A stretch of 64,000 nt of DNA, from contig NC_064433.1 in NCBI RefSeq assembly GCF_023343835.1, positions 29,016,214-29,080,213 on the forward strand. The letters are read 5' to 3'. The DNA is from Lagopus muta. Taxonomy: Eukaryota; Chordata; Aves; Galliformes; Phasianidae. The translations under genes were made by a program, and so were the position numbers. Below the pieces are notes generated by a model. That model was not told the origin of the DNA and made no database searches. It worked only from the letters and a program-made list of their open reading frames with translations. Of this stretch, positions 32,740 through 46,949 are shown one piece after another. Each line of letters opens with the position of its first letter. Positions within the stretch are counted from its first letter, which is position 1.

Positions 32740-33310
32740 AGGACATGGAGTGGGTGAGGCTGAAGGCACTGCTGGGTCCATCTGCCCCAGCCCTTGCTCA
32801 GCAGGGACACCCAGAGCATGGTGCCCACGTCCAGGTGGCTCCTGAAGGGCACCCCACAGCCTCTGGGCAGCCTGTGTCAGTGCTCCATCACTGCACAGCA
32901 CAGCAGTGCTGCCTGGTGTTCAGAATAAACCCTCTGTGCCTGCTGCCTCCTGTCGTGCACTGAGCGCTGCTGACAAGAGCCTGGTTTCATCTTTGCACAC
33001 TCCCTTCAGGTTTTATGGACATTGTTGAGACTCCCCTGAGCTCCTCTAGGCTAAGCAACAAGCTCTCTCAGCCTGTCCTCACAGGAGAGGTACTCCAGGC
33101 CCTTCTTCATCCTCATGGCCCTTCACTGGGTTCTCTCCAGTATGTCTAGGTCTCCTTTGTATTGGTGTGAGGGGCTAGAACTGGATCTAGCTCCCCAGAT
33201 GTGGCCTCACCAGTGCGGAGCAGAGGGGAAGAATCAGTCCCTCAGCCTGCTGGCGATAGCGTGCCAGGATGCCATTGGCCTTCTGTGCAGCAAGGGCACA
33301 ATGGCAAAAT
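32740..33310 (-). mobile_element. CR1 retrotransposon fragment next to the GXYLT1 promoter
   Basis: Inverted CR1. From the left come the reverse complement of the CR1 3' region (CAGCAGGGACACCCAGAGCA, GTCCAGGTGGCTCCTGAAG) and then GTCCTCACAGGAGAGGTACT and GATGCCATTGGCCTTCTGTG. The terminal tail units are lost. It begins about 260 bp beyond the CpG island. Open frames over it are shadows. Confidence 0.88.
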
Positions 33311-36300
33311 CCAGGGCCAAAATGGCAGAATGGTGGTGGGGACCTCAAGAAGGATGGACTCATTGGGAAAGTCACTGACAAAATAAGCAAGAACTTGTTA
33401 AAAAGGACTCTCTAAAAAGAATTTGCTTAACAAACTAAGGGAAATGTATGCTACTGATGTTCATGTGCTTTCATGCACAACAGGAAGAAATTGAGTTCTG
33501 AATGTGCCACTTGAAGTTGCAGCTGGACTTTCCCATTTTCTGTTCCTCCAGGCTTACTATGGTGGGTGATGAACTCGGCCATTCTACCAGTTCTCTCTGT
33601 GTGTGCTTGTGATCTAAACCTGACTCACTGCTCTCATTGCATATCTGCATGCTGACTGGTGTCATGAATTCAACCACTGTCCCATTTCACAACCCTCTGC
33701 ACATACGAACAAGTCCCTGTGGCAGGTCATAAATAACATTTTTCATGGATAAACAAAGCCCTGACTTCTTGCCCTTAATGCTGAGGAGAGCTTTGCTGTT
33801 TAAAACAAAAGATCAAAGTATGCATAAGAAAGGAAAAAAAAAAAAGGAGGATGATGCTATATTTCACAGATAGTTGAAGAAAATCTGAAATCTGAGATAC
33901 ATGGTGGGCTGTGGGCAATTTTAAAGGCAAATTCATAGCAGTGTGTGAGTCAGAGTGGGAGATACAAAGGAGCCTTTGCTGGCATGAGCACAAAAGAGAA
34001 GACGGGTCAGTCTCTGCTGCAGTGTGACACTCGCCTTCTGAATTGAGGAGTGTTCCAGTCAGGAAAAATGAGGTCTATGGGGTGTTACAAAGGGACTGAG
34101 AATGAACACAGCAGCTGGCCAACAGCACTGCTTTCATGTGTCGGAGGAAGAGAGTATATTTTAGACAAGAAAAGAGAAAATAAGGAGTGCTGAGGAGAGA
34201 GATGAGACAGTGCTTTTGGATTATCAATCATACCATTTCACAAATAAGAATTTATAGGACTCTCTTCATTTCATGCTGTCCAGGAACACCTGAATAATGA
34301 ATGAGAATGTGTCTCTGTGGTCGAAAAATATAGCTGAGGAAAAGTCAGGGAGAAAGTTGGCATCTTTTGTTAAGGTATCTGATGCAAGTGGGTAGAAAAA
34401 AAGCAAGAAGACAGATAAACTTCCACAAAAGTCCTTTTCACACTGATAAATCTCTCCACTTAATCTAACTATCAGTTGGTCTGGTAAAAGGCAAAATGCT
34501 TCTTGCTACAAACTCAGTCTTGTGAATACCAAAGATAAGCCAAAGAGACTGACATGTCATACCTAGGCTCTATCACTAAGAAAAAACAGTGCTGATAGTT
34601 ATGCAGTTAGCTAATGTAGCCTCCAAAATTCTTTAAGCATAAATATTTATATACCTTTATTACTCATCGTAATTAATGAACAATATAAAACAATTTGCTT
34701 CAACATTTACTAGTCTTTAATAGTTAAAACAAGAAAAAACACAATTAAATACAAGGTTCTCTTCATTTATTACCAATTCTAAATCTTTAAATACTTTTCT
34801 TGAATGGAATTGAAATACTTAAGCACGGTAACTTTTTTTCTTCAGGTTTCTATTTATTATGTCCAGAAAATAACTGAAATCCAGAAAACAGAGAGCTTAG
34901 CAAACTACAGATGTTAAGTATTTAGAATAATTCATTTTTAAAAAGAATAAATACCTGCTGTTTCTCTTTAGTGTGTTCAGAGGCCAAAATGGCAGTCAGT
35001 CAGTAGCAGCCATAAAATTAAACCAAAATCCTAGCTATGCATCAGATCAAGAGATAAATTAGACCAACTAAAATACAGATATAATTCAGAATTATGGAAG
35101 GGGATTATCTGATGCAACTGAGAGAACAAAGAGAGACATCAATTTCCACACAAACTTTCTGCTAATTAGAAAGCCCAGTCTTAATCAGATGCACTTGTAG
35201 CATTTCTTCTGGTTTTGTACTTTCAGGAAGTTAAAACATCAGTTAAGTTGGCAAAGTAATAAGATTTTGTGCTGACAGATTCATGTCAATGCTGCCAAGC
35301 GTGCAGACCAGTTGAGGGTTTTTCAAAGGCAAAGACATTTTCTTTGATGTTCACATGCCCTTTTGTACAACCTGCAGTGTCAACACTTTGCTATGATGGA
35401 TTGTAAGGCTGGTGAGCAAGGAGGAACTGCTTTCTGCCACGTGTTGTGCATATGGCATCAGCAGACTTCTTGGTTCCTTGTCTGTTGCTGCCAGACATCG
35501 TTTTTCTTTCTTTCAAATTCATTTTTAAGGCAAGGATTTAGTTTGGTACAGCTGCCTTCCACTCTTATGGTTTCTGCTGTTCAAATTTCCCTACAGCAGC
35601 CCTAATTTAAAAAAAAAAAAAAAAAAAGTTAATCAAATTTCTCAAAATTAATTTTCATTGATTGCTAGAATATCACTGTGTTCATCCATTCTGTCTCTTT
35701 TTAGTTCTCCTTATTTTGTATTGCAGTCCATTTAACCAACTTATCCGATAAGAAGAAACTTACAATATTTTTGATATCAGGATTATACATACCTGAGGAC
35801 AGCAGTACACAAAATTAAGTAAACTGCACTGCAAGCAAATTGTGAAGTGCTGTGATACTTTATAAAATTTCCTGGTTTCTTCCAATTTCAATAAAGAATG
35901 ATTACTTTATCAATCTTACAATTTATGTGAATTCTTCTGGGAGGAGTTGCAAGTTATAAAGTACCTGTATTATTTGTCCTAAAAAAAATCTCAATTTCCT
36001 TGTTTGAAATAAACAAGCATGCATCTGTATATGTAACCTAGTACAATTGTTAGTGCTCTCCTACATTACAAAAGCAGAAAGAATACTTTCTGAAAGTGTA
36101 GACAGAATTTTCTTTTTATGTATTTTTCAGTGTTGAAGATTTTTTTTTTCCTGTAACGTTTTCCAAATTGGGAACTCCAAGAGATCCAAAGAGGATTCTC
36201 ACTGTTGGGCTTTTGTCAAATCTAAAATTCTCCAAGAAGCATCTGGCACAGCTGTTTGTGTTTAAAATTCTCCTGGGAGAAGTCCTACCTACTTAAGTAC

Positions 36301-37085
36301 CATATATGAAAATACAGTAATAAGGCAGGTTGGCCTGGCTTTATGGCTGTGTTTGTTTGTTTGTCTATATAAAAATATTCCAGTTTAAAAGTCCTTAACT
36401 TGTTTTGCTCTGGTTTGATGACACATCAAGTGCTCTGAGTCTCTTCCCTCCATCAGTGTCTTCTAAAATCCACCATCTTTTTTTTTTCTTGCAATGGAAT
36501 AAATATTTACTAACTAATCACACGCAGTGACAACTTTGTATTATGGCTTTATGGCTCAATTTTGAAGATGAAGTACATCAACTAATTTGAAATTAATCCT
36601 GAAAAGTATTTTCCACATTTTCCACTTGACAGTAACAGTGCAGACTCTACACAGTGAATTTAATGCTACTTATAATAAGCATGCTCATCCTACTCTTTTT
36701 TTTGAAGGCTCCTTCATAGAAGGAACATATGAACTCGTGAGATCCTTGGACTACTGACAGGAAACCACTGCTTTTTTATTTAGCTTATTTTTCATATTTG
36801 ACATAAATATATTTTGTGCATTTTAGTGACATACTAATTCCCAAGTAAAAAAAGCCTGCATGGCCATGACCAGGAGAATAAAACTGCATCTAGCAAACAG
36901 CTAACATGAAAAAAAGGTTAGATTGCAACCACCAGCTGCTCTAGGAAGAGAAAAGAAGCTTAGGATTGTTGCCAGGGGCTCTGAAAGTCAGCCAGCACTG
37001 CAAGCCAGATAAGCGTGAAGCAGAGAGGCAGGTTGGGTGGCCATTTGCCCCTGTTCAAAAATCAAGTCAATTTTTGGCCAAACCA

Positions 37086-37118
37086 ACTTGTTTGTTTTGT
37101 TTTGTTTTGTTTTGTTTT
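37086..37118. repeat. (TTTTG)n repeat
   Basis: Five or six TTTTG/TTTG units in a row, in the intergenic region. Confidence 0.85.
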
Positions 37119-40100
37119 TTGCTCTGTATCGTGTTCCAAGTAGAGTTTAACACTGAAACTAATGGAAACTAATGGAGGGACATGGCAATAAATTCATAAT
37201 GGTCCTCTCTCTTCACATTCTGTTCACCAGGGGTTGCTTTATTGCTAAAATTAGTAATTCAAAGCCAGATTAGATCAGCCAGAAGTACTATCTGTTTAAA
37301 ATACTTAGTGCTTGAACTACTAGGAAGAAGTTACTACTAGGAAGAATACTTCCTTTTATACTGGCCGCCCCTTCTAAAACTGCATAGTAGAACTACACGG
37401 CAGATCAATGCCTAAGCTACATAGCAGGCTTAGGTACCAAATATCCTCATCCTTTGTCAGTAGATTGTTGTGTCTGAAGCCCAAAGAAGCAGTTGTTGTG
37501 AGCAGACAGCTTTCCTGTTACAGCCATATGCCACTCCACCGAAGTTCATGGACATTAAGTGCTGTATCTCCAGTGTCACTGGAACTGGAATTACAGACTG
37601 TCCCACTGCACGTGGGGCAGCCAAACCTGCGAGCAGTAGCAGGACTGCACGGCCCAGTCCCAAACAGCCAAGGGCCCTTCAAGCACTGCTGACTACTAAT
37701 GGCACTAACAAATCGCTCAGCCTTTGCCCATCTTTCATCTGCAACTTTAGAAAGATTTATTTCTTCTACTTTTACATTCCTTCAAGTCAAGAAAGGGTAA
37801 AATGAAACTGGAGACCATACTAAGCTATCTCCAGGCACAAAGAGAATGCTGTGATCTCCCACAGCTGCCAAAATGTGTGTGGAATTCATGAAATTTGATC
37901 TTCAGACCCATAATGGTGTAGTGGCCTTACTAAACAGTGAGCAGAGGGAACAAAACTGAATAGAAAGGCTTTAAAAAACTAGTCTCCTCTTTTGAATGCC
38001 TGCCGTTCTTCTAAAATAGACAAGTAAATGGTCTAAATTAGAGCCCTTTAATTAGCGACAATAGCCCTATTCTGATTTCCAATACCAACTTCATCTCAAA
38101 TGCATTGAAGATTGCTGCTCTTTATGTAAGTTGATATTTTTACTAATACAAATCTTGGTATTTATTTGTGCTACCACATGCTGCCTGCACTTTGGGATTA
38201 TACCCAGAACTCACAAGGTAACATTAGAAGTGTTCTGCACCTGAGGATGCATCAGCTCCACATATTGCCCACACGGAGTGAGGATGAGCGTATATATTCA
38301 GGGCCAACAACTGCATCAATTGCTACACCATTTATGAGGGAACTAGCTTCTTTCAACAGTGGCTTGTAGAATCTCAGCCTCATGTTGCAAAGCAACAGAA
38401 ATGACAAACAGTTCAGACAATTCAACACTGAATTGTTTCTTAGAATTCCCTTAAAAACAAAATGACTGTATATACAATTAATGCTTTCATAGTTCCTCGC
38501 CTTGGGAAGAGAACTCAGTGGAGTATCTCAATTTCCATCACAGCTCCAAGAGCTAATTAATCACCCATGCCAGTCTGTAACAGAACCCACCTGGACTTTT
38601 GGAAGTAGACTCCCTATCAGACAAGCTGCTACTTATTCCCAAGTTGCCCACTTAGATTTCTTGCACTACTTCTGAGCCAGTTCAAGCAACACTTTCAGAG
38701 AAGGGTTCTGTACAATTTCTTATTTATCATGACGTACCATAAGCATTGACTACTGCCAGTCAAGACTGAATATAGTGCATGCAGAAAAATTTTCACTGTT
38801 AGGTTCTTCACAGCCAAGAAGCATTTATCCCTATGGAAGTCAATTAAATGCGTATCGTTACATTGGGCTTCAAACACATCTATTTATACTCATTGCAAAC
38901 TAATTGTATTTTTTTCAAAGCTGTGAAATAATGACAGAATGGTTTGCTTCTAAACAACTCTATTATCACTGACTGTGTGCACTTATTCTGGAAAACCATC
39001 TTTGCACTGATTCCTAACCGTTCTTTCTTTCTAGCCCCTTCCCCTCCTCTTGCAGAATTTTAACTCATTCAATAATATGTCTTTGAACTGAAGTCAGGAC
39101 GAGGCCAGTATAAGGCAGTATCTTACTGTGTTACTACACACAGACTTCGGCTAAATGCACTGCATTGCCTTGTTTATTTAAAGGAGCATTTCTGGGACTG
39201 AACTTAGTTTACCAGACAGAAATTCTGTGGCATCTGAGGATATAAGCAATATGTTCTGACTGCTACCTTCTAAGTGCAGACCATTATAATGGTTACATTT
39301 GGCTTAGAGCACCTTTAAAGTTTTTATCGCAAAAAATATGTATTTTAAAAAATTACAACCACACACAATCTTTTTGTTTACAGAGATGTTTATTTTTGTC
39401 TTCAACGTTCGTAGGGAATACGATTTCACTACAAAAGTGTCTCAGAGAAACTCCATTCAAAATCTAGGCTTAAGAATGAAGGGAAAATATACTTTCAGCT
39501 GTACCAGTCCTGAGCAAAGATTAAAAAAAAAAAAAAAATCCTCTAGAGATAGGAAGCAGCACCAATAATACCAGAGGGCCTCTTACTGACATCTGCTCAC
39601 GCCTTCTTTCCTGCTTGAGAATTGGTTACCACTTAGGTGGGAAGAATTACTTTGTTAGAATGTAGACCTAAGGTTCACAGTCCCAATATCTCACCAAATG
39701 CATTCTTTCACAGTCGGAGTTCAGGGCCTCAGTTTACTTTCAGTTAAGTAGTTAGGACTGCTCACAGCAAGACTGTTGCCCCCACGGTGTAAAATTTTCT
39801 CTTACTTAAATTGGTAAATAAATATTTATTTAATATACTTACTTCAATAAATATTTATTTCCTAATCAATATCAAGTTCCTGAAATGTTATATTGTTCTT
39901 AGAAGTATACTATTCATATGCAGTTATAAAACTTCTGATAACATCAGGTCTCAAAATAATTCAAGTGGCTTACATTCTGTCTCTTGTTCCTTCAGTGAAA
40001 GGATTTCAAACTATTGGTAACACTTGGTACTTAGTTCTTGGTTTATCCAGGACATTCAGATTCAATCTGACAACGTAAATACTTCTAAGAGTCAGAACAG

Positions 40101-43100
40101 AAAAGGCACTTACTCATCTTGGGGAAGACACCTGGCAGGTAAGATTTTTATTTTCAAAATAACAAGCCCTTTTTCTGACAATAAAACCCTTAAAAACTAT
40201 ATAAGATAAACATAAATCCTATGAATAAAACCAACTTACGTACCCCTTCTCAAGAAAGGTAGTACTACTATTGATTGGGAAATTGAGAAGTGTGAAGCAT
40301 CCAGAAGTACTCAAGTTTCATTCACTTCTGTGATATTCCAAGCAAGCTATCACAGCTGGCTACAACAACAAAAAAATCTCCTCCACAGAACATATGTTTT
40401 ACGAATTGAAAGCCTCTGAAATTTCTGGACTGTTTCTTATTAGGTATTTGTATGAGCAATAAAATATAAGATTCTAGCTTTATAACCAGGAACATCACCT
40501 TCGTTACAACCAACAACTTGTAACTCCATCCGAAGAGTAGATCTCTTAACAAACTTCGTTCCAATTGAATCATAGCCTCTTTGATGCTCTGTATAAGGCA
40601 CTTAATAAATTTTAAGAGCATCCGACAGCGTTGTTGGTAGTTTTGATCTGTCTGTGATGGTGCCCTATTAACACATCAAGATTAACTGGCTAAAGTGTAG
40701 CTTAATCACTGAAAACAGCCATATGAACTGCCAGCCACAAAATTCTTTTCAGGAGCCACATCCATTCTAGTCTGGATCCTTACTACCTTTCCAACACAAA
40801 GTTATCCCTTTTCTAGTAGCCCAGGAATCAAACCCTCTAAAACTCTGCAGTGTCTAAATGTAGACGAGGAAGCTATTTTGTTCTCTTTAACCAGAACAAC
40901 TGCCCTTTCAATACATGATCTATACCCAAGAGAGATATGATCATGAAATTCATAAAAACCTGTATCTGTCTTTTGGCTGAAAGTCAATGAACCAACAGGT
41001 ATAAAGAGCCATACAGAAAACACACAAAGTGTGAGATACTCCCTACCTTCAATACTGTACACAGAAGAAAACACTGTACTAAAGAAGTCATTGTGTAGTA
41101 GCTTCTCTAGGTATTGTTCTAGCTTTTTGTTAGAAGGTGTTTACATTTTAGAAACTGACGCTGCCTACTCAATTTCTGTAGGAAATGTAGTCCTCAGTGT
41201 CTGCATGTGCTCCTCCAGGAATCCTTATCTCCAGCCAGCATCAAGAGTATTTTCTCAAACCTTGCAAAAAAACCTTCAGATCTAGTTACCTAGCAGCGTT
41301 ACACCTCCATCAGTGGGAAAGCATTTAGCTTATTCCTCTGCATTTGGAAGCCCCACAACAGAATCAGACCCTTTGCAGAAATATAGGTATGAAGACCAGT
41401 ATTGGCATCCCAGAAAGCCAGCTACCTCCACCAGAATGCTTGAATGCTACAGGATTAGACTAAGTTTGTTCAGCAAAAATATCTTCACTACGTCAATAAT
41501 GCAGAGACATGGATGACTGACAATACTGATAGATGGTCTCCAAGCTCCATATAGCACTGACAGTCTTACAGAAACCAAGATACAGCTGAAAAACTGTGAA
41601 TAGCAGTACATTTCCTATTTAGAAATGTCACGTATTAAATTATTTCAAAATCACTGCATCCAGTTACCCTGTAGATGTACCTCAATAAAGACAGAAAGAA
41701 TCAGAATTCTGCATTCCCTTCAGAGGTAAGACAAACACATGTAATCTCAAGAGATTTTCCTTGGTTAGATTAATTCACAGCTGAAGGCTGTTACAGTAAG
41801 AGAACTGGGCTTCACACTGAAGCACTCTGATTTATTCTCTGCAAAGAAGCATCAGCTAGACACAGATTATTTCATGCTCAGGGATGGCAGTTGTGTATCA
41901 ATTGCGGATCAATTACAGTTTAGATATCTGTAGTCCCAAAGTGGATGTTCAGAAAGTAGAATCTTGGCCTGATCACTGATTTGCCTTAACTAACTGATGC
42001 TTTAGTGACCAATCAAGCACCCATGACTACCTCTGAACCAGCAGAATTTGCAGCTAGTAGACTGGTGCATTTGAGAAGGGAATAGAGAGCCAGATCCCAT
42101 CAGTGCTGCTTACATACATTCTGTTCAAGTACACTTTTGCTTCTTCACACAAGGTACATTATGACACACAGTTAGCAGGTTATGCAAAAACAGATCAGCG
42201 TGCTCTTTTCCTTATCTTCTCATATGTCCTCTGCAAATTAGAGATCAGTTGGCCTCAAGCAACAATGAAGATTTTAATGTTAAGGGAGCTTGTTCACTTT
42301 GCAAGCACTTTGACTACTTTGACTATCAGTATTTATAAACAGAGAATGGTGTAAGCAAAGATGTATCTTTTCCACCTGGGCCAGATCCTGAAAACACATT
42401 ACTGAAGGATTTCTTGCTTGGAAATTCCTATCTCCATCAAGATATACCATACTCTCCTCCAAAAAAAAGAAAAGAAAAACAAACAAACAGGATCTTGGAA
42501 AAATTCTTTAAATTTGTGTTATCAGAAAAGTATCATCTCTGATGGTCATTTTCTTTTCAAACATAGGGGAAAAAGGAGTGATTAGGTTAGATTATCATTT
42601 TGCCTTTTACAAACACAAAATGACACAGCAATCAATTGTGACTACACTACACTTATGAATACTAATTTGAGCTATGGAGCTTTTGATGTTCATCTTTCAT
42701 ACTGAATTCCTTAAAAGTAAAGCTAAAACTTCTTGTGCACATTAAACTGTCTACTCTTAACAATCCCCTGTGTTAGTGGACAGAACAAGTTATTTTGGAT
42801 GACATTCATATATTTCCCATAATAAAAGGGGCAAGATTAGGATGGAAATCAACTTCCAAGGGATTAAGTATTATACAAGGGAGGTATTTTTCACCTATAT
42901 GATCAAACAGCAACTGTACACAGTTCCTGCATAAATAAGACTCTAGGATGTGCAGCTAATTTATTTTGTTGGATGCATTTTCTTTCACTGTTTGAAACCA
43001 ACGGCAACGAGGGGCATACATGGGCTCCTAGGCTTTGTCCACAGACACAACACAATCTTCCTGCACAAAGTCTAAGGCAAGTCACTTTCTGTTGGATAGT

Positions 43101-45596
43101 ACCATTTGCTAGCCATTCTTTGCTGTTGCACCATTTACTCCATTCATATCCACCTAGACAGGAAGTTACAATAATTTCTGTGAAGTACTGATATGTGATT
43201 AACTTGTACATTTTTATTTTAATAGTTAAATCCTGTAAATTCGTATGAAAGCATGATTTTTTAATTTTTTTTTTTTTTAACACCAAACTAAACTCAGTAT
43301 CTGTGTCAGAAAAATCTCTTAAATCTCCATCTCCTGGTTAGAATTTCGGCAGTACTAAAGAAAATCATCAAAGCTCTCCTCAATTCGACTGATTTTATGG
43401 TACAGGTTTTGCCCATTTATGAGGTTATACTCCTTGAAGCTAACACTGTCATAAGTTGGGGGCATAATTCAGTTAAGAAAAACCTTTGAAAGCTCAAATG
43501 CTATTTCCAGCACAACCAAATCTTAACATTAAAACAGAAGAATGTTTTTGCAAAATATGCTCGAGTGGTCCACCACCAAAAACAGCATTCACTTTGTACC
43601 TTATCTATCTTATTCCTGAGTTAGCACAGGACAAGCTTATGAGTATAGTGCTTGCTGCTGCTGGAGAAGAAACTCTCTGCACTTCCCTTTCCACATGGTT
43701 TCTGACATCTGAAGGGAAGACTCCCTAATGACAGCAGAGTCAACTAAAGGCATGTGACAGAGAGAAAGAAGCAGATATGGTTAAAGAATGCTGGATGTAC
43801 ATGGAAGAACACAATAGACAATTCAGTGCCAAATTCCTCCTGTGTAACAAAGCAGTAGTCAATCAATCAGCAACTCAAAACCATCGTGCTTTTGAGACAG
43901 GAGAGAGAAAAACCAGAGAACATAAGATGCAGAGCCATTGCATATCTAGTCGAGAAGACTTGCCTGACCACTGTAAAGAACTCGTGGAAACAAATTATGA
44001 AAAGTATTGTCTTACACGGCTACTGAAAAATATCCTATCCATCGTATTTTAAGAAGTGAACAGATTATAACCCCCAAACATTTTTTGAGATTTTGCAATC
44101 TGCTACAAAACAGGAAATATATGGAGAAGCTTTAAACAGTTTTCAACTTCAATTTAAAACTTCAGGCTTAATTTAGAGCCTTAATACTGAGAATCTTTGA
44201 GAGGTGAAGGGTTCTCTTTGTTTAGTTTTGTTTTAACTGCTGTTAGAATCAAGACTTCATACAGCATACTTGAACCTGCTAACTAAGCAGAACAAGTTTT
44301 GTTCCTTTCCGAGATGCAAACATAACTTGAGAAGAAATGAAAATATCTGTCTACTAACAGTGATCTTTTCCTTACACCACCTACAGTGAGCGGTAAAGTT
44401 AGGAAGATAAAGGACCAAACTGTTATACACTTTAGCAGTGAATTAATTATAGGCCATTTTCCCCCACTTCCTTCCCCTTTTCCTTACTGAAGCCAGACGA
44501 TCAGCACATAAAGGAACTCATTTACATGGAATATTATCACCCTTGCCTTTGTTGCATCATCACCTCATAAGCAACCCAGAATGTATGGCTGTTGAAGACT
44601 GGTGCATATACAGATTTTTACAAACAACAATTCTTATGGAGAGAACAGTCACAGAGTAAAATAGCTAATCAAAATACATTACAACATTAAATTTTCACCT
44701 TTCATAAATGGAGTAAAGATGCTTTTAAATATATTTACACTTAAAAAAAAATCTTAGGATTACTGCAAGTCAAAATTACTTAGAAATTATGAAAATGAAG
44801 TTCATTTAAATTAGAACATTATGAACAAATTGCCATATTCTACTTAGAATTTTGTCTACTGTGCTGTCAGTATTGTCACATCCCTTTAATCACAAACAGA
44901 CAAAAATTATCTTAACTTTGTTTAATGCCAAAGCAGGTATCATTGCCAACGTAAACACTGGCTATACAGTATTTCAGTTAGAACCACCACAGCTCAAATT
45001 TTAGATCCTAGCTGTCCTGCCTTTCATCTGTTATATCTGTAGTCAGAAATTGCATTTCTGTTCTTATTCCATAAAGAACAGCAATTTCCATAAGACTTTT
45101 CTGCATTCTTTTTGACTATACTTGTACCACATTCATGAGATTATTCTCTAGAGACAGTTGAAACGTACTGAAGTCCCCTCCATCCTCCCTTACTTCCAAA
45201 CCAAATGGCTACTTATTTCTGAAGATACAAAGAGACCCCTTGTTGGTAGTGCTGGGTGGTCTATTCACATAATGTTAAATGAAAATAAATATCCCACTTA
45301 GTGAACTACTGGCAATAGATTATTATTAGTTTGCAAGGAATACTGAAATGTGTTAGCATTCATTACAATTTAAACCAGAAACACATTTCATGACACATCT
45401 TGCTATGTGATTCTACCATTACACTGCTTAAACAGTTTCAGCTCTCTTGTAATCCATTACACCAGTATACTCCCACCTAAAAATAAAACATAAAAAAATA
45501 AATTTGAGAAGCATGTACTTTTTTTTCCTAAAAACTAGTATATGTTATTCAGAACAACAGCCCAGCCCCAAAAACATTTAAGAATCTTGAAATGCT

Positions 45597-45660
45597 TTTT
45601 TTTTTCTTCATTTTTTCTTTTTCTTTCTTTTTTTTTTTCTTTTTTTCTTTTTTTTTTTTT
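45597..45660. repeat. Pure T/C tract (homopyrimidine, about 64 bases)
   Basis: An almost unbroken run of T with isolated C (and one A) on the plus strand, thus A/G-rich in the orientation of YAF2. It lies just beyond the likely YAF2 3' end. Confidence 0.9.
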
Positions 45661-46112
45661 ACAGATACTAAGATTTGGCCAAGTAACTGCAATGAACAGA
45701 CATCCTATTTAGTAAGATAAAGCAGAATACATAATAAACAGGTCAGTAGTTATCTACCTGAAATAGCCTATAATTAACATTTGATGTCTAAAAAGTTTAA
45801 ATAGCAACACCAAGGAATGAGGTATGTATGTTCTCAGATATCACATCAGACTTTCATTTTATGCAACTAACTGTATTTCACAACTAGCATCTTACAAAAT
45901 AGAACAGTACTATTGTGCCTGTAGAAGTACTGCATTAAAAACAGAAAAATACATTACTACAAGAAACCACCAAACATCACAATTGTCAGGGGCTACAAAA
46001 ATCCATTCTTTTAGCTGTTATGAAGATGTACCACATGTTGGGAATAATTTAGGATTCACTACCAGAAAGGTCCATTCAACTTTTACATTGGCTTAAACTT
46101 ATGTATTTTGAA

Positions 46113-46140
46113 TGAAAAAAAAAAAAAAAAAAAAAAAGAA
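46113..46140. repeat. Poly-A run
   Basis: About 25 consecutive A on the plus strand, then AGAAAAGTAAAG. In YAF2 orientation it is poly-T, so it is not the relic of a YAF2-sense poly-A tail. Confidence 0.9.
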
Positions 46141-46310
46141 AAGTAAAGAATCACAGGAGTGTAAGTGGACCATCTCACTGAAAGGAGCTAAATGGACTTT
46201 TGTACTCAACCAAATATATAATTTCAATCTATACATGGATTGGATGTGTGTATATCAAAACACTTATTGGCTGTAAACAAAAATGCAAAAATCTGTATTC
46301 ACAAAAATAT

Positions 46311-46316
46311 TTTATT
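46311..46316 (-). terminator. Candidate polyadenylation signal AATAAA for YAF2 (distal)
   Basis: Canonical hexamer on the minus strand about 1.17 kb past the stop codon. The proximal alternative is at 46945-46940. Confidence 0.4.
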
Positions 46317-46939
46317 GGTAATTTTACATAATACCAGATGGGACTGTAAATAGTTCTGCTCTGTATCAGTATATTGCTAAGTGCATAAAATATTGACAGT
46401 TTATGCCATAAAGTAGGATACTGTGGGGTTTTTACACATCATTTATGACATAATATTTTCTAATAGGCCAAATCAAAATAAAAAGAGGTTGATCCAAAAT
46501 TAAAAAAAAAGAATAGTAATAGTATTGTTATTTCCTTATTCTTGTGCAACATCTGGTATTTCTGTAATGAAATGGTAACTGATTATATGACACTAGGTAA
46601 ATCTGGGGCAGGGGAACAGCACTAAGCAGAAACAAAAACTGTACTTCAGTAATTTTTAAAGCTTTACCAAACTTTTGTGTTTCCCAATGTTAGTTTTGCC
46701 AAATGCTGTCGTGTGAGGTTAAACGTAGAATACCAGTGTATAGTGACAGTGAGTTTTCCTGAACTGTAGAGTTAACCAATTGATGTCTAGAATGGATTTA
46801 CTTTTTTTTTTTGTATTTGCTTGTAAACATTTCAATAAGTGTTTTAAGTGTGAAAAAATATTGGTAAAACCATTAACATAATTCATTAACAGTAATCTAG
46901 TAAAATGTGTCAAACATTGGCAAAAATTCATACAAATGT

Positions 46940-46949
46940 TTTATTTAAT
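46940..46949 (-). terminator. Candidate polyadenylation signals ATTAAA/AATAAA for YAF2 (proximal)
   Basis: Two overlapping hexamers on the minus strand, about 540 bases past the stop codon. Confidence 0.35.

Larger units (their letters stand above)
33311..46284. other. Intergenic region between YAF2 3' end and GXYLT1 5' end
   Basis: About 13 kb of AT-rich sequence with scattered homopolymer runs and a TTTTG repeat. I find no open frame with protein-family features, no recognisable RNA gene and no clear interspersed repeat. Human YAF2 and GXYLT1 are also separated by roughly 12 kb, so the spacing is conserved in scale. Confidence 0.6.
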
